From Saxidomus purpurata (Eukaryota; Mollusca; Bivalvia; Venerida; Veneridae), in NCBI GenBank assembly GCA_022818135.1, contig JAFMSR010000001.1, forward strand, positions 4,875,663-4,939,662: a stretch of 64,000 bases of DNA, read 5' to 3'. Made by a program: the position numbers and the translations under genes. The notes under the pieces are model-generated. The model saw only the letters and a program-made list of their open reading frames with translations. It searched no databases and had not been told where the DNA came from. Of this stretch, positions 1 to 11,215 are shown piece after piece; the first letter of the stretch is position 1, and the number at the start of each line of letters is the position of its first letter.

Positions 1-190
1 GGTCGCATAGGTCAGGAGGTCACTTAACTCAAAGAGCAGGTCCAACTGTACATCAAAATCATTAAAAAAGTTCTATTGATTTAGTATGTTGTATTTAGTC
101 CAATTCAAAGAAAGGTATAGTTTTTCCAGTTTAGAAGTTCATCAGAATGAGGATTAATTATTATTTTGTCACTCTGTCATTTTCTTTCAG

Positions 191-1002
191 GTGTTGAAGC
201 TCAGACTTTGACAGTATGGAGACAGGCAAACAGATACCATATACCTCGTATCATATTCCTTAATAAAATGGACAAACTTGGTGCCAATTTCAACATGAGT
301 CTAAAATCTATCAAAGAACGTCTTCATGTTGACCCCATACCAATTAATCTACCAATTGGTAAAGAAAAGTCTTTTACTGGTATAGTTGATTTAGTAACAA
401 TGGAACAGAAATTATGGAACCCTTCAGAATCAAAGAATGGTAGAATATATAGTAATGAAATTATTGACCTATCGGAATCAGACTCTTCAACTGAAGCTGT
501 TTCAAATGCAAGAGCTGCTCTGATTGGTCAGTTGACAGAGTATGATGATAGAATTGCAGAATATGTTTTAAGTGATACAAAACTCGAGGATATACCTGTT
601 GCAGATATAAAACGTGCTTTAAGAAAGCTTACTTTATCAGGAAAGGCAGTTTTAGTTTTATGTGGAAGTGCAAAGAAAAATATTGCTGTGCAGCCATTAA
701 TGGATGCTGTTGTGAATTACCTCCCTTGCCCTACAGATATAAAGCATGATTTTCTGCAATTTTATAGTAAACAGCTTTGTGCTTTAGCATTTAAAATTGT
801 CCATGATAGACATAAAGGTGCCTTGACATATGTGCGGATATATGGTGGAAGTTTGAAAGGTGGTTCATCTATTTATAATGTGAATTTAGCAAGTAAGGAA
901 AAGATTGGAAGTAATAATCTGTACCAAGTTAATGCAGATGAATATAAACAGTTGAAATCAGCAGGAACTGGAAACATTGTCTGTATTTCTGGACTTGACA
1001 AG
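191..1002 (+). CDS. GFM2: GFM2 exon: GTPase domain (G4, G5) and start of domain II
   Basis: Mitochondrial elongation factor G2 (EF-G2mt), a translational GTPase that, with ribosome recycling factor, splits mitochondrial ribosomes after termination. The exon follows a tttctttcag acceptor and opens with two bases completing a codon, giving GVEAQTLTVWRQA, the stretch just after switch II in EF-G proteins. The G4 motif NKMD lies in FLNKMDKLG and a G5-like motif in LCGSAKKN. Residues CALAFKIVHDRHKG then begin the beta-barrel domain II. The exon ends at aag|gtaagt in phase 0. The G1 P-loop and the mitochondrial targeting peptide must lie upstream of the window, so the gene is partial here. The choice of GFM2 over GFM1 rests on the later VFFCSIEAPS and GELHLEVI segments and on the C-terminus; that is family recognition by eye. 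Confidence 0.9.
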
Positions 1003-1438
1003 GTAAGTCCAGTATGCTTTTCATCACTGGAAACTAGTTAAATTCCCATCTTTGAAATTGATAGTAGTACTAGTATGTGAGGTTGTAGTTTGCCCTTAGA
1101 TCAGACAGAATTGCATGCAACAATGCAACAGTAGGACCATCGTATGATTACACAAACATCTGTGAGGTTGGTTCGAAAACTCACAAAGGTAATTTTTGTT
1201 GTTAATTTTATCTTGCTGACTTCAAATAAAGATCTGAATTGTGGAATATTTTTGGGGGATTAATGTGTAAATGCATATAAAATGTAAGGCCTATAAAATC
1301 AGTTGTTGTTTTTTTGTGTCAAGACTCAAGAACAACCTTCTACTTTCTTGCACAAATTGTTTTGTATGCCTTATTATTCAATATTGCATGTGTTTGGCTA
1401 AACTAGATCAGTAAGACCTATATAATTATATCACGCAG

Positions 1439-1711
1439 GTTAGAACTGGGGATACTTTAACAACTGGTGCTGAAGCAGCTAAAAAGGCGGTGTCTTTGTA
1501 TAAGAAGCTTACCGACACAGCTGGTTACCATAGCAATGATGACCTTGAGGTGGGACCTGATGTTGTTGACAATATGGAAGGTCCAGTGCTAGCTGGTCTT
1601 GATGTTCCACCACCAGTGTTCTTCTGTTCCATTGAGGCCCCAAGTGTATCTAAGCAATCTGATATGGAGAAGGCCTTAGAGAGATTACAGAGGGAAGACC
1701 CAAGTCTTCAG
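1439..1711 (+). CDS. GFM2: GFM2 exon: domain II/III junction
   Basis: 91 codons between an acgcag acceptor and a cag|gtagga donor, phase 0 at both sides. It starts VRTGDTLTTG, the end of the domain II barrel, and includes VPPPVFFCSIEAPS and LQREDPSLQ, the conserved start of domain III in EF-G2mt proteins. It continues directly from the 191-1002 exon; the intron between is 436 nt and shows nothing else. Confidence 0.88.
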
Positions 1712-1917
1712 GTAGGAATTTTATAAATTGTGTCCTTCGCAGGAATGATGGTAGGTAAACTGCCTGCCTCTGCTGAAGTGGAAATAATACATGAAAATTT
1801 ATTCAGTCTAGAGCACCAACCAACTGGTCCACAAGGTTATTTGTTTAGTTCCTGTTAGGGTCATTTGATTGATCAGAATTTATAGTTTTTTTTGAAGTCA
1901 GTAAGTGGGCCTTGATA

Positions 1918-2100
1918 ACTATAAAGTGGTTAGGGCATTCGCCTCCAGAACAGGAGGTTCCGGGTTTGAATCCCAGCCCAAGCACAGGATGTGTCCTTTG
2001 GCAAAGACACTGATGCCACATGTGCCTCAGTCCACCTAGCTGCAAATGAGTAGCAGCTATGAAAATATCACTGCCTCTCTCTTGTGAGCATGATGACATT
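1918..2100 (+). repeat. tRNA-derived SINE-like repeat (family S2)
   Basis: A-box-like GTGGTTAGGGCA near 1925 and B-box-like GGTTTGAATCCC near 1964, as in RNA polymerase III tRNA promoters. These are followed by a shared tail containing gccacatgtgcctcagtcc and agctgcaaatg. The same tail occurs at about 60500-60560, which supports a dispersed family. Lies inside a GFM2 intron. Confidence 0.65.
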
Positions 2101-2257
2101 TGAAATGAGTGTTTGGGAGTGATTCAATAAGCTATGGAGCTTTCTTCTTAATGGAACTAAAAATAATTTTGTACAAACCAAACTATTAGTTATTTTGAAT
2201 GTTTTTGTAACAGACTGGTACAGATTAGTTAACGGACATGCTATTTCACTGTAACAG

Positions 2258-2380
2258 GTTCATGTAGATAAGGAAACCAGTCAGATGATATTGTCTGGTA
2301 TGGGAGAACTACATTTAGAGGTTATCAAACATAGACTGGAGAAAGAGTACGGTATTGATGCTTATCTTGGTCCATTACAG
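2258..2380 (+). CDS. GFM2: GFM2 exon: domain III
   Basis: 41 codons, phase 0 in and out (taacag| and cag|gtaagt). It encodes the EF-G domain III signature ILSGMGELHLEVI followed by KEYGIDAYLGPLQ. The signature is highly conserved and confirms an EF-G-type factor. The preceding intron carries a tRNA-derived SINE-like repeat near 1918-2100. Confidence 0.88.
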
Positions 2381-3044
2381 GTAAGTAACAAGAAAATTGA
2401 AACAAAGTTTTATCTAAAACATGCTGAGTTTGTAATGTAAGCTCAAAACATTTCAGAGGGGCCTTAGTTAAAAGTTTTGTCCACAAATTATTTGAATATG
2501 GAAAATTTTTGATTTAAGACCGTGATTCTGTGAAAAAATGTTAGATTTAGTTTTAATGTACTTCTAAGAATTTCGGAGAGCTTTGCCCCTTTTAGTTCTT
2601 TTTAATAATGAGAAATACGCTGTTGTGTGAACTTGTAATACAGTCAAATGTTTGTTGTAAATTTGTAATACAGTCAAATGGAAAGACAACCATGGAAAAC
2701 TTAAAAGCTGCCTTACATGAAGTCGTGAGAAGGTTTTCCCTATGAAAGATTAATAGTGTGCTGTTTCCTCCTATCTGATTATCATGTGCCTGTGTTTGTA
2801 ATTCAGAGGTAGTCTTTAAAGATTAACACAGGTTTGACTGCCGCTGTAATGGAATGCCCACAGTGTATCGGAAAAACCGAATCTTTGATACATTTAAGAA
2901 TAAAATTAGCTTGTAGTTTCAGATTGGTCTACTTAGAAATTATTACTGACCCCAGAAAAAAAGGAAAAAATAAGTGCTTTAGCATGAGTAATAAACTTGA
3001 ATATTTTGTTTGTTGAAAAGCTGCATTTTTATGTTTCATTTCAG

Positions 3045-3267
3045 ATTGCTTATAGAGAAAAGCTTAGTACAGAGATGGAGCACACTTCTACTCTAGAAAA
3101 TGCGTTAGACAAGAAAAGTAACTCTGTCACCATGACAATGAGACTGGTTCCAACGTCTGAAAGTACAGAATTTAAAAAAGTCCGATATGAGGGTGAAGAA
3201 CTTCCCGTTTTAAATTACAAACAACAGCATGCGATAAACAATGGTGTGAAATCTGCCCTCACTTATG
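3045..3267 (+). CDS. GFM2: GFM2 exon: domain IV start
   Basis: Acceptor atttcag, 74 codons plus one base, donor tatg|gtaaaa. It starts IAYREKL, the typical entry into domain IV (the tRNA-mimicking domain), and runs to NNGVKSALTY. The one-base overhang (G) pairs with the two-base start (GT) of the next exon to give Gly. Confidence 0.85.
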
Positions 3268-3872
3268 GTAAAACACGTTCTTTTATTTTAAGAAAATGAG
3301 AAGTTTTGTTCAGAAATGACTTTTGGGTTTGCTACAAGTATCAATTCAGATTTACTTGCACAGCTGTATAGGCTGGTTTTGATCCATGTCATTGCATGAC
3401 AAATTGACAATGCAAGATATCAATGTCGCATTAATTTGTAGTAGTTATAAGTAAGTTTCTATTTATAGGTTTTCCTCGTATTTTATAGACAGATCTGCAA
3501 GTCACTGTAGAGATGATGTTGTTTTTTGGTGACCCTTGTCACTGACGAGAGGGGAATGCGGCATTTAGGGATTACTTTGCTACTTTTGTCAGTGATAGCT
3601 GTGTGCTATAAAATGGTTGCCATGTGGTAACCTTTGATACACAAATCAGACCTAAATGTCTGACCTTTAATGCCTAAACCAGTCTCCTGGCTAGGCATTG
3701 TATTCTTAGATATAAAACATCTGGATGCTGAAGTGCTGCTTTCTGTCTGATGCTGCAGTCTGTATACATTGGATTTCAATGTTTTCCCCTCTGAAACTAC
3801 TAAACTCTTTTCTCTATTCAAAGAAGTAGCATTTAACACAGTGTGTAATTGAGCCTATATTATGTACTTCAG

Positions 3873-4039
3873 GTCCTGTCTATAACTCGACAGTAGTGGA
3901 TGTAGATGTTATAATAACTGCCCTAGTTTTGGGACAGAGGACGTCTTTACCATTTTTTCAAGCAGCTGCCAATGAGTGTATACGTCAAGCCTTGAATAAA
4001 GCTGACTGCTCATTAATGGAGCCTATAATGGCGCTAGAT
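3873..4039 (+). CDS. GFM2: GFM2 exon: domain IV end
   Basis: Starts with two bases completing Gly, then PVYNSTVVDVDV and FFQAAANECIRQALNKAD, and ends EPIMALD before gtaagt. The pattern GP(V/L)...D...A...A...A......A...LEPIM is the domain IV to V transition of EF-G proteins. Ends in phase 0. Confidence 0.86.
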
Positions 4040-4068
4040 GTAAGTGATTTACTTTGTCTTTGAAATGT

Positions 4069-4330
4069 TGGAAAAATGGTTAACGCTGTGGACTACGAAT
4101 CTGGAGTACAATTCCCAGTTGGGGCACTGGAAATTTCAGAAACGCTTTTCAGTGTTTCCTACCCATCTAGAGATGAACTGGTTAGAAATCCAGAGATAGC
4201 CTAGCGTGTGTCTGTACTATACATAGCGTAAAAGAACCAAGGGGTCTATTCGTAAAAAGAGCTAGGGTCAGGTACAAAGATTCTTTTGCATCTGCATCTG
4301 TCTTAAGGACCACAATGGAAATAAGAGCTT
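4069..4330 (+). repeat. tRNA-derived SINE-like repeat (family S1), copy 1
   Basis: A tRNA-like head (ggttaacgctgtggacta...) with a weak B box. It continues with the body ggggcactggaaatttc, ttcagtgtttcc, acccatctagag and ggggtctattcgtaaaa. The same order and sequence recur at 32478-32745, so this is an interspersed SINE-like element. It sits in the last GFM2 intron. Confidence 0.65.
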
Positions 4331-4449
4331 GCTCTTTATTGTGTTTATCCTTGGTACTGATACTAGAATGTTTAATTTGTAGTCAGAAATGGCTGTTCTT
4401 ACATGTATTGATGACACTGAAATAAAAAAAAACATATTTTTCTTTTCAG

Positions 4450-4704
4450 ATACATACAGATGAAAGGTATATATATGAAGTGAAGGCAGACATCACAAAG
4501 CGTAGAGGGGAAATTAAACAGATAGTGGTACAAAATGAAACTAAGATTGTGAACACCCTAACACCCCTTGCAGAGTTAGTGGGTTATTCTACTGCACTAC
4601 GAACAAAGACATCAGGGACAGCAACTTTCACGATGGAATTAGACCACTACAGACCACTAACAGCCACTGAACAGCATAAAGTTGTTAACAGTTTTTCATA
4701 CTGA
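4450..4704 (+). CDS. GFM2: GFM2 terminal exon: domain V and stop
   Basis: Acceptor ttttcag, then 84 codons and a TGA stop. It encodes KRRGEIKQI, PLAELVGYSTALRT and TSGTATFTMEL, the conserved domain V/C-terminal elements of EF-G2mt, and ends at VVNSFSY. About 617 residues of the protein are visible in the six exons, consistent with the C-terminal four-fifths of a factor of roughly 780 residues. A candidate AATAAA lies at 5054-5059. Confidence 0.88.
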   Translation: MHTDERYIYEVKADITKRRGEIKQIVVQNETKIVNTLTPLAELVGYSTALRTKTSGTATFTMELDHYRPLTATEQHKVVNSFSY

Positions 4705-5929
4705 TTGCTCTGTATTACTGTGAAATTCTAAGTTTTGAAGTAGAAAATTCATTGTATTTTATAAAGAACATAAAAAGTTTCTACTGGCTCCCAGCAGTTG
4801 TACTGCAGTTCTGTTACACTTAACTTCAGGGTTTTTCTAAGCTAACCGGAGCATTGAGACCATCGACCATTTAGTATTATTGGATGTTGGTATGTTTAGA
4901 CTTTAGTTCCTTCATTTAATCCTAATCCTAATGAAATTTGGACAGAATGTTTAAATCAATAGGATTTCAATTAAATTCAGTGCCCTGTGCTTATAAAACC
5001 TTTTTCATGCTCAACTGAGCTTGAGCACAAAATTTCAACCTCTAGCACTGTGCAATAAAAGAAACAAAAGAGCTATAGTTTAAAAACATTTTAAATATTT
5101 ACAGAAAACTTGTTTAACACTTCTATAAAGAATTTATAAAGTATTACAATATTATATTGACCCAAAGTCTGAGCATGAAACAAGTTTTATAAGGACAGAG
5201 TCAGTGGTCTAGAGTTTTAGTATTTACAGGTATACTGGTACCTATAAATATTCTGTCAAACATACAGTCGTTATTTCAAGACAAAATATGAACTGACAGG
5301 AATGAAATTCTGTATTGCATGTATGTGAAATCTGCAAAATACCAAGTTCTTGTTAGAATGCTTCCAATTGGCCGATAATAATGATGTTAATAAGGTCACC
5401 TTTGATTGCGTAATTTCTACTTATTTGTGTGATGATGTCTATAAAATGATATCACATAAGAAAACCCCTTTATTACGTGAATGTCATTTAAACTTAGTTT
5501 ATGAGTGCAGGAAAATACCCAAAGGTATACAAAATGTATAATAAAAGGATCATTATCATAGAAATGATATCTTCAAGTTTTTTATTGTTGCTTTATTTCT
5601 TCTCCAGTCTGTATCATATTTTGGTGAAATATTTAAATGTATTCCCATAACACTTTGGTTAGGTTGTATTTTGAATCTGATATCTATTGTTTTAATAAAT
5701 AAGTTAATGCCCTTGATTTCATCTTTTATCCATACTAAAGACATCATATGATGTATATTATTTTCTTTAAATTGTGAAATTGTAGTGAATAAACTTACTG
5801 AAATTGATATGGACACCTGTCTTGATGTGTGAGTGTTGTGTCCTTTTGCTGAGTCTATGACCTTGACATTCAGGACAATGGTATTCATGAACAGTATAAG
5901 GCTTTCATTGCTTCTTGGCTCTTTTTTTA
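4705..5929 (+). other. GFM2 3' flank, no gene recognised
   Basis: AT-rich sequence after the GFM2 stop. Open frames here (for example 5350-5541 on + and 5556-5942 on -) show no family resemblance and no splice context. Nothing else supportable is visible. Confidence 0.5.
5054..5059 (+). promoter_or_regulatory. Candidate GFM2 polyadenylation signal
   Basis: AATAAA about 350 nt after the GFM2 stop, in AT-rich sequence. Position fits a 3' UTR end; no cleavage site can be seen. Confidence 0.4.
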
Positions 5930-6455
5930 TCCCCTGCCACAAAGTAGGAGGGGAATATATGGATGGTCTTTTCTGTTAGTCCGTCTTTGACATTTTGTGT
6001 TTGCTCCATATAGTCTTAACCCCTGGAAAGATTTTCATACAACTTTGGTCAGATGTTTATTTCATCAAGCCGATGTGCAGAACCCATGTTTCAACCCTGC
6101 TGAATTATTAAACCCTTGTCATCAAACTGTGGAAAGTGTGTTGTGCATATCACTAATTTGGGTCATAAATGAGTGAAAGGGCCTGAAACTAAAAAATCTT
6201 CTTTGCTCTTCATCAAAATTGATGGCTGCATCAGTATGAGGTCTAGTTGTACATTTATAATTTTGGGTCATATGGTTAAAATGTCAAGGTCACAGGATGA
6301 TACTTAAAACATCTCAGCTCTTGGTCTCCAAAACCCCTTGTTGGATTTTCAATCAGCATCAGCAAGGAGTGTAGGTGAACGTAATAATTTTAGGTCACTG
6401 TGACCCAGTGAGTTTTTCTTTTGGAAATGAGGGGAGCATGAGGGAGAAATATTTT
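5930..6455 (+). repeat. Degenerate pearl/Helentron-like element
   Basis: Starts with tatcccctgccacaaagtaggaggggaatata, a short stem-loop typical of the other elements here, followed by ttagtccgtc and degenerate units with 'ccttggaaagattttcat' and 'ggtcaaggtcac'-type words. The 3' hairpin is not clear, so the right boundary is approximate. Confidence 0.5.
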
Positions 6456-8349
6456 TATTTTCAACAATATGTTTAAGTTCACATGTGCTATTTTAAAAAC
6501 TCTTATCAAAATGGTTTTGATGATTTTGTATACTGTTTTGTTCTCCAAAGTTCACTCACTTAGATGTAGTTGTAGGTCACAAAGCATGGCTGCTGTCACT
6601 GAGTCGCTAAGTGGGTCAGTCTATCAGCTCATGCCAACTAGACTGTCGTGCAGTGTCAACAGTTTTTCGCAAGCTTACATTGATACATACCACATACTAG
6701 TACTTTTAATATTTTGAATTGTAAATATTTGCAACATATTTAATAAATTATGAGTTCGTTAGTCCAAATAGTCTTGATATTCCAATCATGTATAAGATGT
6801 GCCTTAGTCCTAGTTTTGTGAAGTAATGGACCTTGAGGTTGAAGATTTGTAAATAATTATGACAATCAAGAAATTTAGCAGACCAAAAATCTAGATCACA
6901 TGACCTGCACTTTGAAAACCATTTCAATTTAACAACAGAATGACTGACTATTTACTAGCACCTTGAACAGGTAAGTTTGTTTTGTTAAGTTGTTGACCCT
7001 TTTTGCTTTGGTTCAGTATGTCAAAGGTCAGGGGATCACAGTTTTTGAACAGGGGGACACTTTCATCATAATGCCCTAAAACCATTGTTATATAAGATGC
7101 AGTTGGAAAAGAAACCAATATTTGTTTTGAAACAAGGAGATAAACGGTCGGAGGCACAATAGAATTTACATTTAGAATGTGTTTGCTTACTACCATGCTG
7201 CCTTGGTGTAGGAATGTTTTTCTCAAAGAAGCTGCTAGAGAGTTCATAAGGTCAAGGTTCAAGATAGGTTGGTTACCGGCCTTGTAATTCAGGTCAGGAG
7301 CTAGATCAAGGATTAAAGGTTCAGGAGTCTTCAGAAATGCAGGGTAGAGAAGGATATTGAAGTATGTAACTTAAATTGCTAGTTACATTGAATAATAGTT
7401 ACATTCTGCCAATATGACATAAGTGGAGGCTTTTTTCTGATTCAAATGTACGAGAGTTCTGAAAAAGGTTTGACTCGGTAATTTGAAGAGATTGGTTTAG
7501 CTTTGAACATAATGGGTAGGTTTGTTGTGTTGGTAAGGATATCTCGTTCTGTCAACGATCATAGAACTTGCGAGATTGGCACAGCATAACAATAGAAAGC
7601 TGGCACTAATGACCAAACATAAACTGTTGGAAGCATGTATCGGTATGTCATCCATTTTAAAATTTGGTTAGAGGGTTCAAGGTTTAGAAGAGTTAATTTG
7701 ATTTTATTATCGTGGCAGTTGAAAATTGTTAGGAATATTCATTGTACACAGAATGGCAGAGTTTGCCACTAAGACATGTTTCTTAGTAATAAACATGTAA
7801 CAGCTTAGTACAAATAATTTACATCAAAGGTGATAACTGGATTTAAGTGTCCAAATGAATGACTGGCAAATTTTACAATTCATGTATATCCAATTTTGTT
7901 TTTAAAACATGTTTTCAAAAACTATTTATCATTTTATAAATGGTATTCTTTATCATGATTTTTGCTTGACTCAATGAAATAAGTATCATATTTATCACTG
8001 GAAACAGGATGTGTTGTTATTGAGGTTAAGTATCGACCATGATGACTAGGCATGAATGGTTTGTTTTGCTGTGTTGTAAATTTAGGAAGTAACTCTGAAA
8101 GGTTTAATATCAATAACATTCCATAGAGTGAAGGAATTTGGTTTCAATTTACCGGTATTTATTATGAATTAAAATTAAGATTTAGACATAATGTTTTCTT
8201 CTGTCACATAACTCTTAATGTAGGTTGTTAATCAGGCATATTCAATTTAACCATGAAATATAAAAAGATTTTTGAACAGTAACGTATTTATGCTGAGCAG
8301 TTACATATGCTATACTAGTTTCAGCTATAATTAGTATACTAAATTAATT
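6456..8349. other. Intergenic, no feature recognised
   Basis: AT-rich single-copy-looking sequence between GFM2 and the cpRAS-VWA gene. I searched it for a P-loop exon (GxxxxGK[ST]) that could precede the 9001 exon and found none. Confidence 0.5.
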
Positions 8350-8423
8350 GTCACCCTAGTGCAAAAACTCAATAAGTGCAATTGAAAAAAGTTGCTCTTA
8401 TTGAGTTTTTGTAGTAGGGTGAC
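8350..8423. repeat. Near-perfect 27-bp hairpin
   Basis: Arms 8350-8376 and 8397-8423 are reverse complements with 25 of 27 matches, separated by a 20-nt loop. The arms begin GTCACCCTA and end with TAGGGTGAC. No flanking duplication is evident. It may be a small MITE remnant or a solo hairpin. Confidence 0.75.
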
Positions 8424-8670
8424 GTAATGTTCTTTTATTTTGATCCCTAACTCTGCAGCAATTTATCACCTTTTAGGTTCATATTTAATATGTGGTTCAG
8501 GTTTATAAGCTGTACATAATGTTTCCTTATGCATATATAACTTACACATGGCAGTTTTTGTGTACATGTATCCATAGAAAAGGCTTCCTAATTAACCTAC
8601 ACAAGGTACAAACAATTTCAAAAGCTGTGGGTCTATTTTGTTTCATTATATTCTTAGACAGTTTGAAATA

Positions 8671-8873
8671 AGTACTGTAAAAGTTGTTTTTTGTGAGGTT
8701 TTCATTTTTCACTAATATTCCCAAATGTGGATTGAATTCATCAAACTTGCTAAAGTAGCAAACAAACAATGAATATATGTAAAACAGTGCTTGCTTGCAA
8801 AACTCGCGAATAAATAGTAAATTGGAAAATCGCAAAATAAACAGCTTGCGAATATATAGACTTTTACAGTACC
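8671..8873. mobile_element. MITE-like element, 13-bp terminal inverted repeats
   Basis: GTACTGTAAAAGT at 8672-8684 and its exact reverse complement at 8860-8872 bound a ~200-bp AT-rich segment with no coding potential. Size and ends suggest a miniature inverted-repeat transposable element; the superfamily is unknown. Confidence 0.55.
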
Positions 8874-9000
8874 TTACAAGGTGATTAATAGCCCACCCAG
8901 GACTGTGTTTTTATTGCATTTGCAGTCACAAGACAGTGGCATGATAAGTAATGCATGTCTTAAATTTTGTTCATAAGATTTTACAATCATTTTGTTTCAG

Positions 9001-9065
9001 AAAGTAATAGCAAATTAACTGTCATGGGCAACAACTCATCAAGAAGTGTTGAAGATGATGGAGAG
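9001..9065 (+). CDS. cpRAS-VWA gene, first coding exon (ATG at 9024)
   Basis: Follows a strong acceptor (catttgtttcag-like tract ending at 9000). ATG at 9024 gives MGNNSSRSVEDDGE, joined in phase 0 to TCVVHIL of the next exon. The junction DGE|TC matches the RAS beta-2/beta-3 turn DGETC, so the protein begins immediately before G3, as expected for a circularly permuted RAS domain. MGNNSS fits the N-myristoylation pattern M-G-x-x-x-S/T. The frame is open upstream of the ATG to the acceptor (SNSKLTV), so a further upstream coding exon cannot be ruled out. None was recognised between GFM2 and here, and I infer that 9001-9023 is 5' UTR. Confidence 0.7.
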
Positions 9066-9193
9066 GTAAGCATTTAGATTTAATTGTTAGTCAAATACAT
9101 ATTATGTTTACAATCAGACCTGTGAACAAAGATTGCAGACAGAAAGAAGCTATGGTGTTCTTTGTTGACAGGTTGTCTTTATTCACAGGTGTT

Positions 9194-9250
9194 TCTGCTG
9201 ACTCAAATTCTTTGTTGGAGGTGGAGTCAACCTACAGTTGCATTCGTTGA
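9194..9250 (+). pseudogene. Duplicated fragment of the cpRAS exon 2
   Basis: Reads tgactcaaattctttgttgg...gtggagtcaacctacag, nearly the same as about 9929-9976 in the real exon, with about six substitutions over 43 bases. The copy lacks a splice donor and meets a TGA (after SADSNSLLEVESTY...). It is a dead partial duplication inside intron 1. Confidence 0.75.
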
Positions 9251-9822
9251 ACAGTGTGTCAAATAACACATTAAACCTGTCAATTGAAGTTGTCAGACCG
9301 GTTTGCATTAGCATGCTTCGGCCATCTATCACACCCGTTTATAACAAACTCCTTGGGACCATGTAAATGTGTTCCTTATATCCATCCAGAGTTCGTTATA
9401 TCCATAAAACATTTTCATACAAACTAAAAAATCAAAAAAATCGGGAGCTCAAAATTTTTTCCTTTAATATCCAAAGTTTTGCTATAATATCTGGAGTCAT
9501 TATATATGGAGTTTACTGTATGTAAGTTGTGATGTAAAATAAGTAAAATTGACAACACCTCTAATTGCCCATATATGTGAAAAGTACATGATTATAAGCA
9601 TTTTTAAGTTTACAGTACAAATGTACATGTATATGCTTGTATCTATCATTAAAGTATCTGTGATTCTTGACAATTACTAAACAGCTTCTGTAAATATTGT
9701 TTTCATTTTCTCACTGGTTGCAAAAAACAAATTGTTGGACTTGGTGCTCATATGATTTCTTTAGATATGCATTATTATCAATGTTTGGTTAAATCACGAC
9801 TGGTTCTGTTTAATTTTTGCAG

Positions 9823-10008
9823 ACATGTGTGGTACATATACTTCTTGCAGATGTGACAGAAGAATTTGCTGAAATGAGAAAAATTTTCGTTTGTGATGGA
9901 AATTGTTTCATCCTTTTGTATAGTGTAACAGACTCAAATTCTTTGTTGAAAGTGGAGTCCACCTACAATTACATTCAGACAATGAGGCAAGACCTTAAGC
10001 CACCAACA
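9823..10008 (+). CDS. cpRAS-VWA exon 2: RAS G3 region and helix 2-3
   Basis: 62 codons between a ttttgcag acceptor and aca|gtaagc, phase 0 both sides. TCVVHILLADVTEEFAEMR aligns with the RAS switch II region ([20 protein letters not shown]) and FILLYSVTDSNS with the beta-4 strand. The DxxG core is replaced (ILLADVTEEF where RAS has [10 protein letters not shown]), so the G3 aspartate and glycine are absent. The sequence similarity is unmistakable at EEFAEMR and LLYSVTDSNS. Role: part of a RAS-like fold; catalytic competence is doubtful. Confidence 0.85.
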
Positions 10009-10623
10009 GTAAGCAAAAATTAAAGTCTTAAGTTTTGTGTAAACATAAATAGTAATAACCAACTTCCTTGATGATAGCTTTCCCGGATGTCTGACCAGCA
10101 GTCAAATGAATGATGGGAATGTTAAGTCACAGAACTGTTGAGTAACAGTTAAACTCTTAAAAGTGAGGATTCAAACCCTTGACCTCAGAGTAAGAAGTAT
10201 TTTAACCCCAACACTTTGTGGCCATAAAGTTATATATTTGTCAAATTATTCTTAAACCCACAACTTCTGGCTTTGTTAATATATTATGATAGTTGATGTT
10301 TTGGGAATCTTTTTCTGTTATAAACCATGTGGGATGTAACCTTGACTAGGAATGTTAAAGATTTAGAGACCATTACAGTGAGGATCTGGATGTGTTTATA
10401 CATGTACAGGGACAGTGTATGTTCATATACTGACCTGGGCACATGTAATAAACAAAAGGAGCACTTCCAGTATAGTGGTCCACTTAAACATAACATCATG
10501 ATTTCATGCTTCATGGGTAGTTCTTGTCAATTTGGACCGCTGAACTAAAATCTACCTAATGGCCACCCCCACATCCCTATTGTCTTCATGGATAACTCAA
10601 CTTCTCACCTTATTTATTCTCAG

Positions 10624-10806
10624 ATACTAGCAGGAAACAAAATTGACTTAGTAGATGACAGACAGATTACAACTGATGAAGGAAATGCTCTTGCAGCAAA
10701 ACTGGATTTACCTTTTGTGGAAACATCGGCGAAAACTGGTGAAAATGTGGAGAAACTGTTTGAGACATTAATCCGTCATACACCCAGATCTAGCATGGAA
10801 TATAAG
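10624..10806 (+). CDS. cpRAS-VWA exon 3: RAS G4 and G5
   Basis: 61 codons, acceptor attctcag, donor aag|gtaatg, phase 0. It contains an intact G4 motif in LAGNKIDLVDDRQI (NKID, guanine specificity) and an intact G5 in FVETSAKTGENVEKLF (SAK). The C-terminal helix ends ETLIRHTPRSSMEYK. In ordinary RAS this helix would lead to a CaaX tail. Here MEYK runs straight into the next exon's P-loop-like strand, mimicking the N-terminus of a RAS protein (MTEYKLVVVG). Confidence 0.88.
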
Positions 10807-11215
10807 GTAATGGTCATATGATTTATACCAGGACTCAACACACTGGTTGGATGAAGCAGAGAATGCATATAGCAAAGGTCATGGCATAAGAGTAATATTC
10901 GTCTTTGAGAAGAAATGTTTAAACTTTTTTTCATAAAATGCTACATAAGATGTCACCCCACCCAAATCTGGCAATAGTTTTGACCTTGTAAGACACTGGC
11001 TCATCATGGAAGAACACAGTCAAGCTTATCAGATCCTCACTGGCATAAGTATTTAAAAGAAGTAATTCCTTTCTAAAAAAATCGACAGTAATCTGATTTC
11101 ATGCTGCTTTTACACTTTTATGTGGACACTTTTATTTATTTGAAAGCTTTCTAATATTTCCAATTTTGATCTTTAGAGATGTAAAACAGCTATACCATAA
11201 TAATTTCAATTTTAG

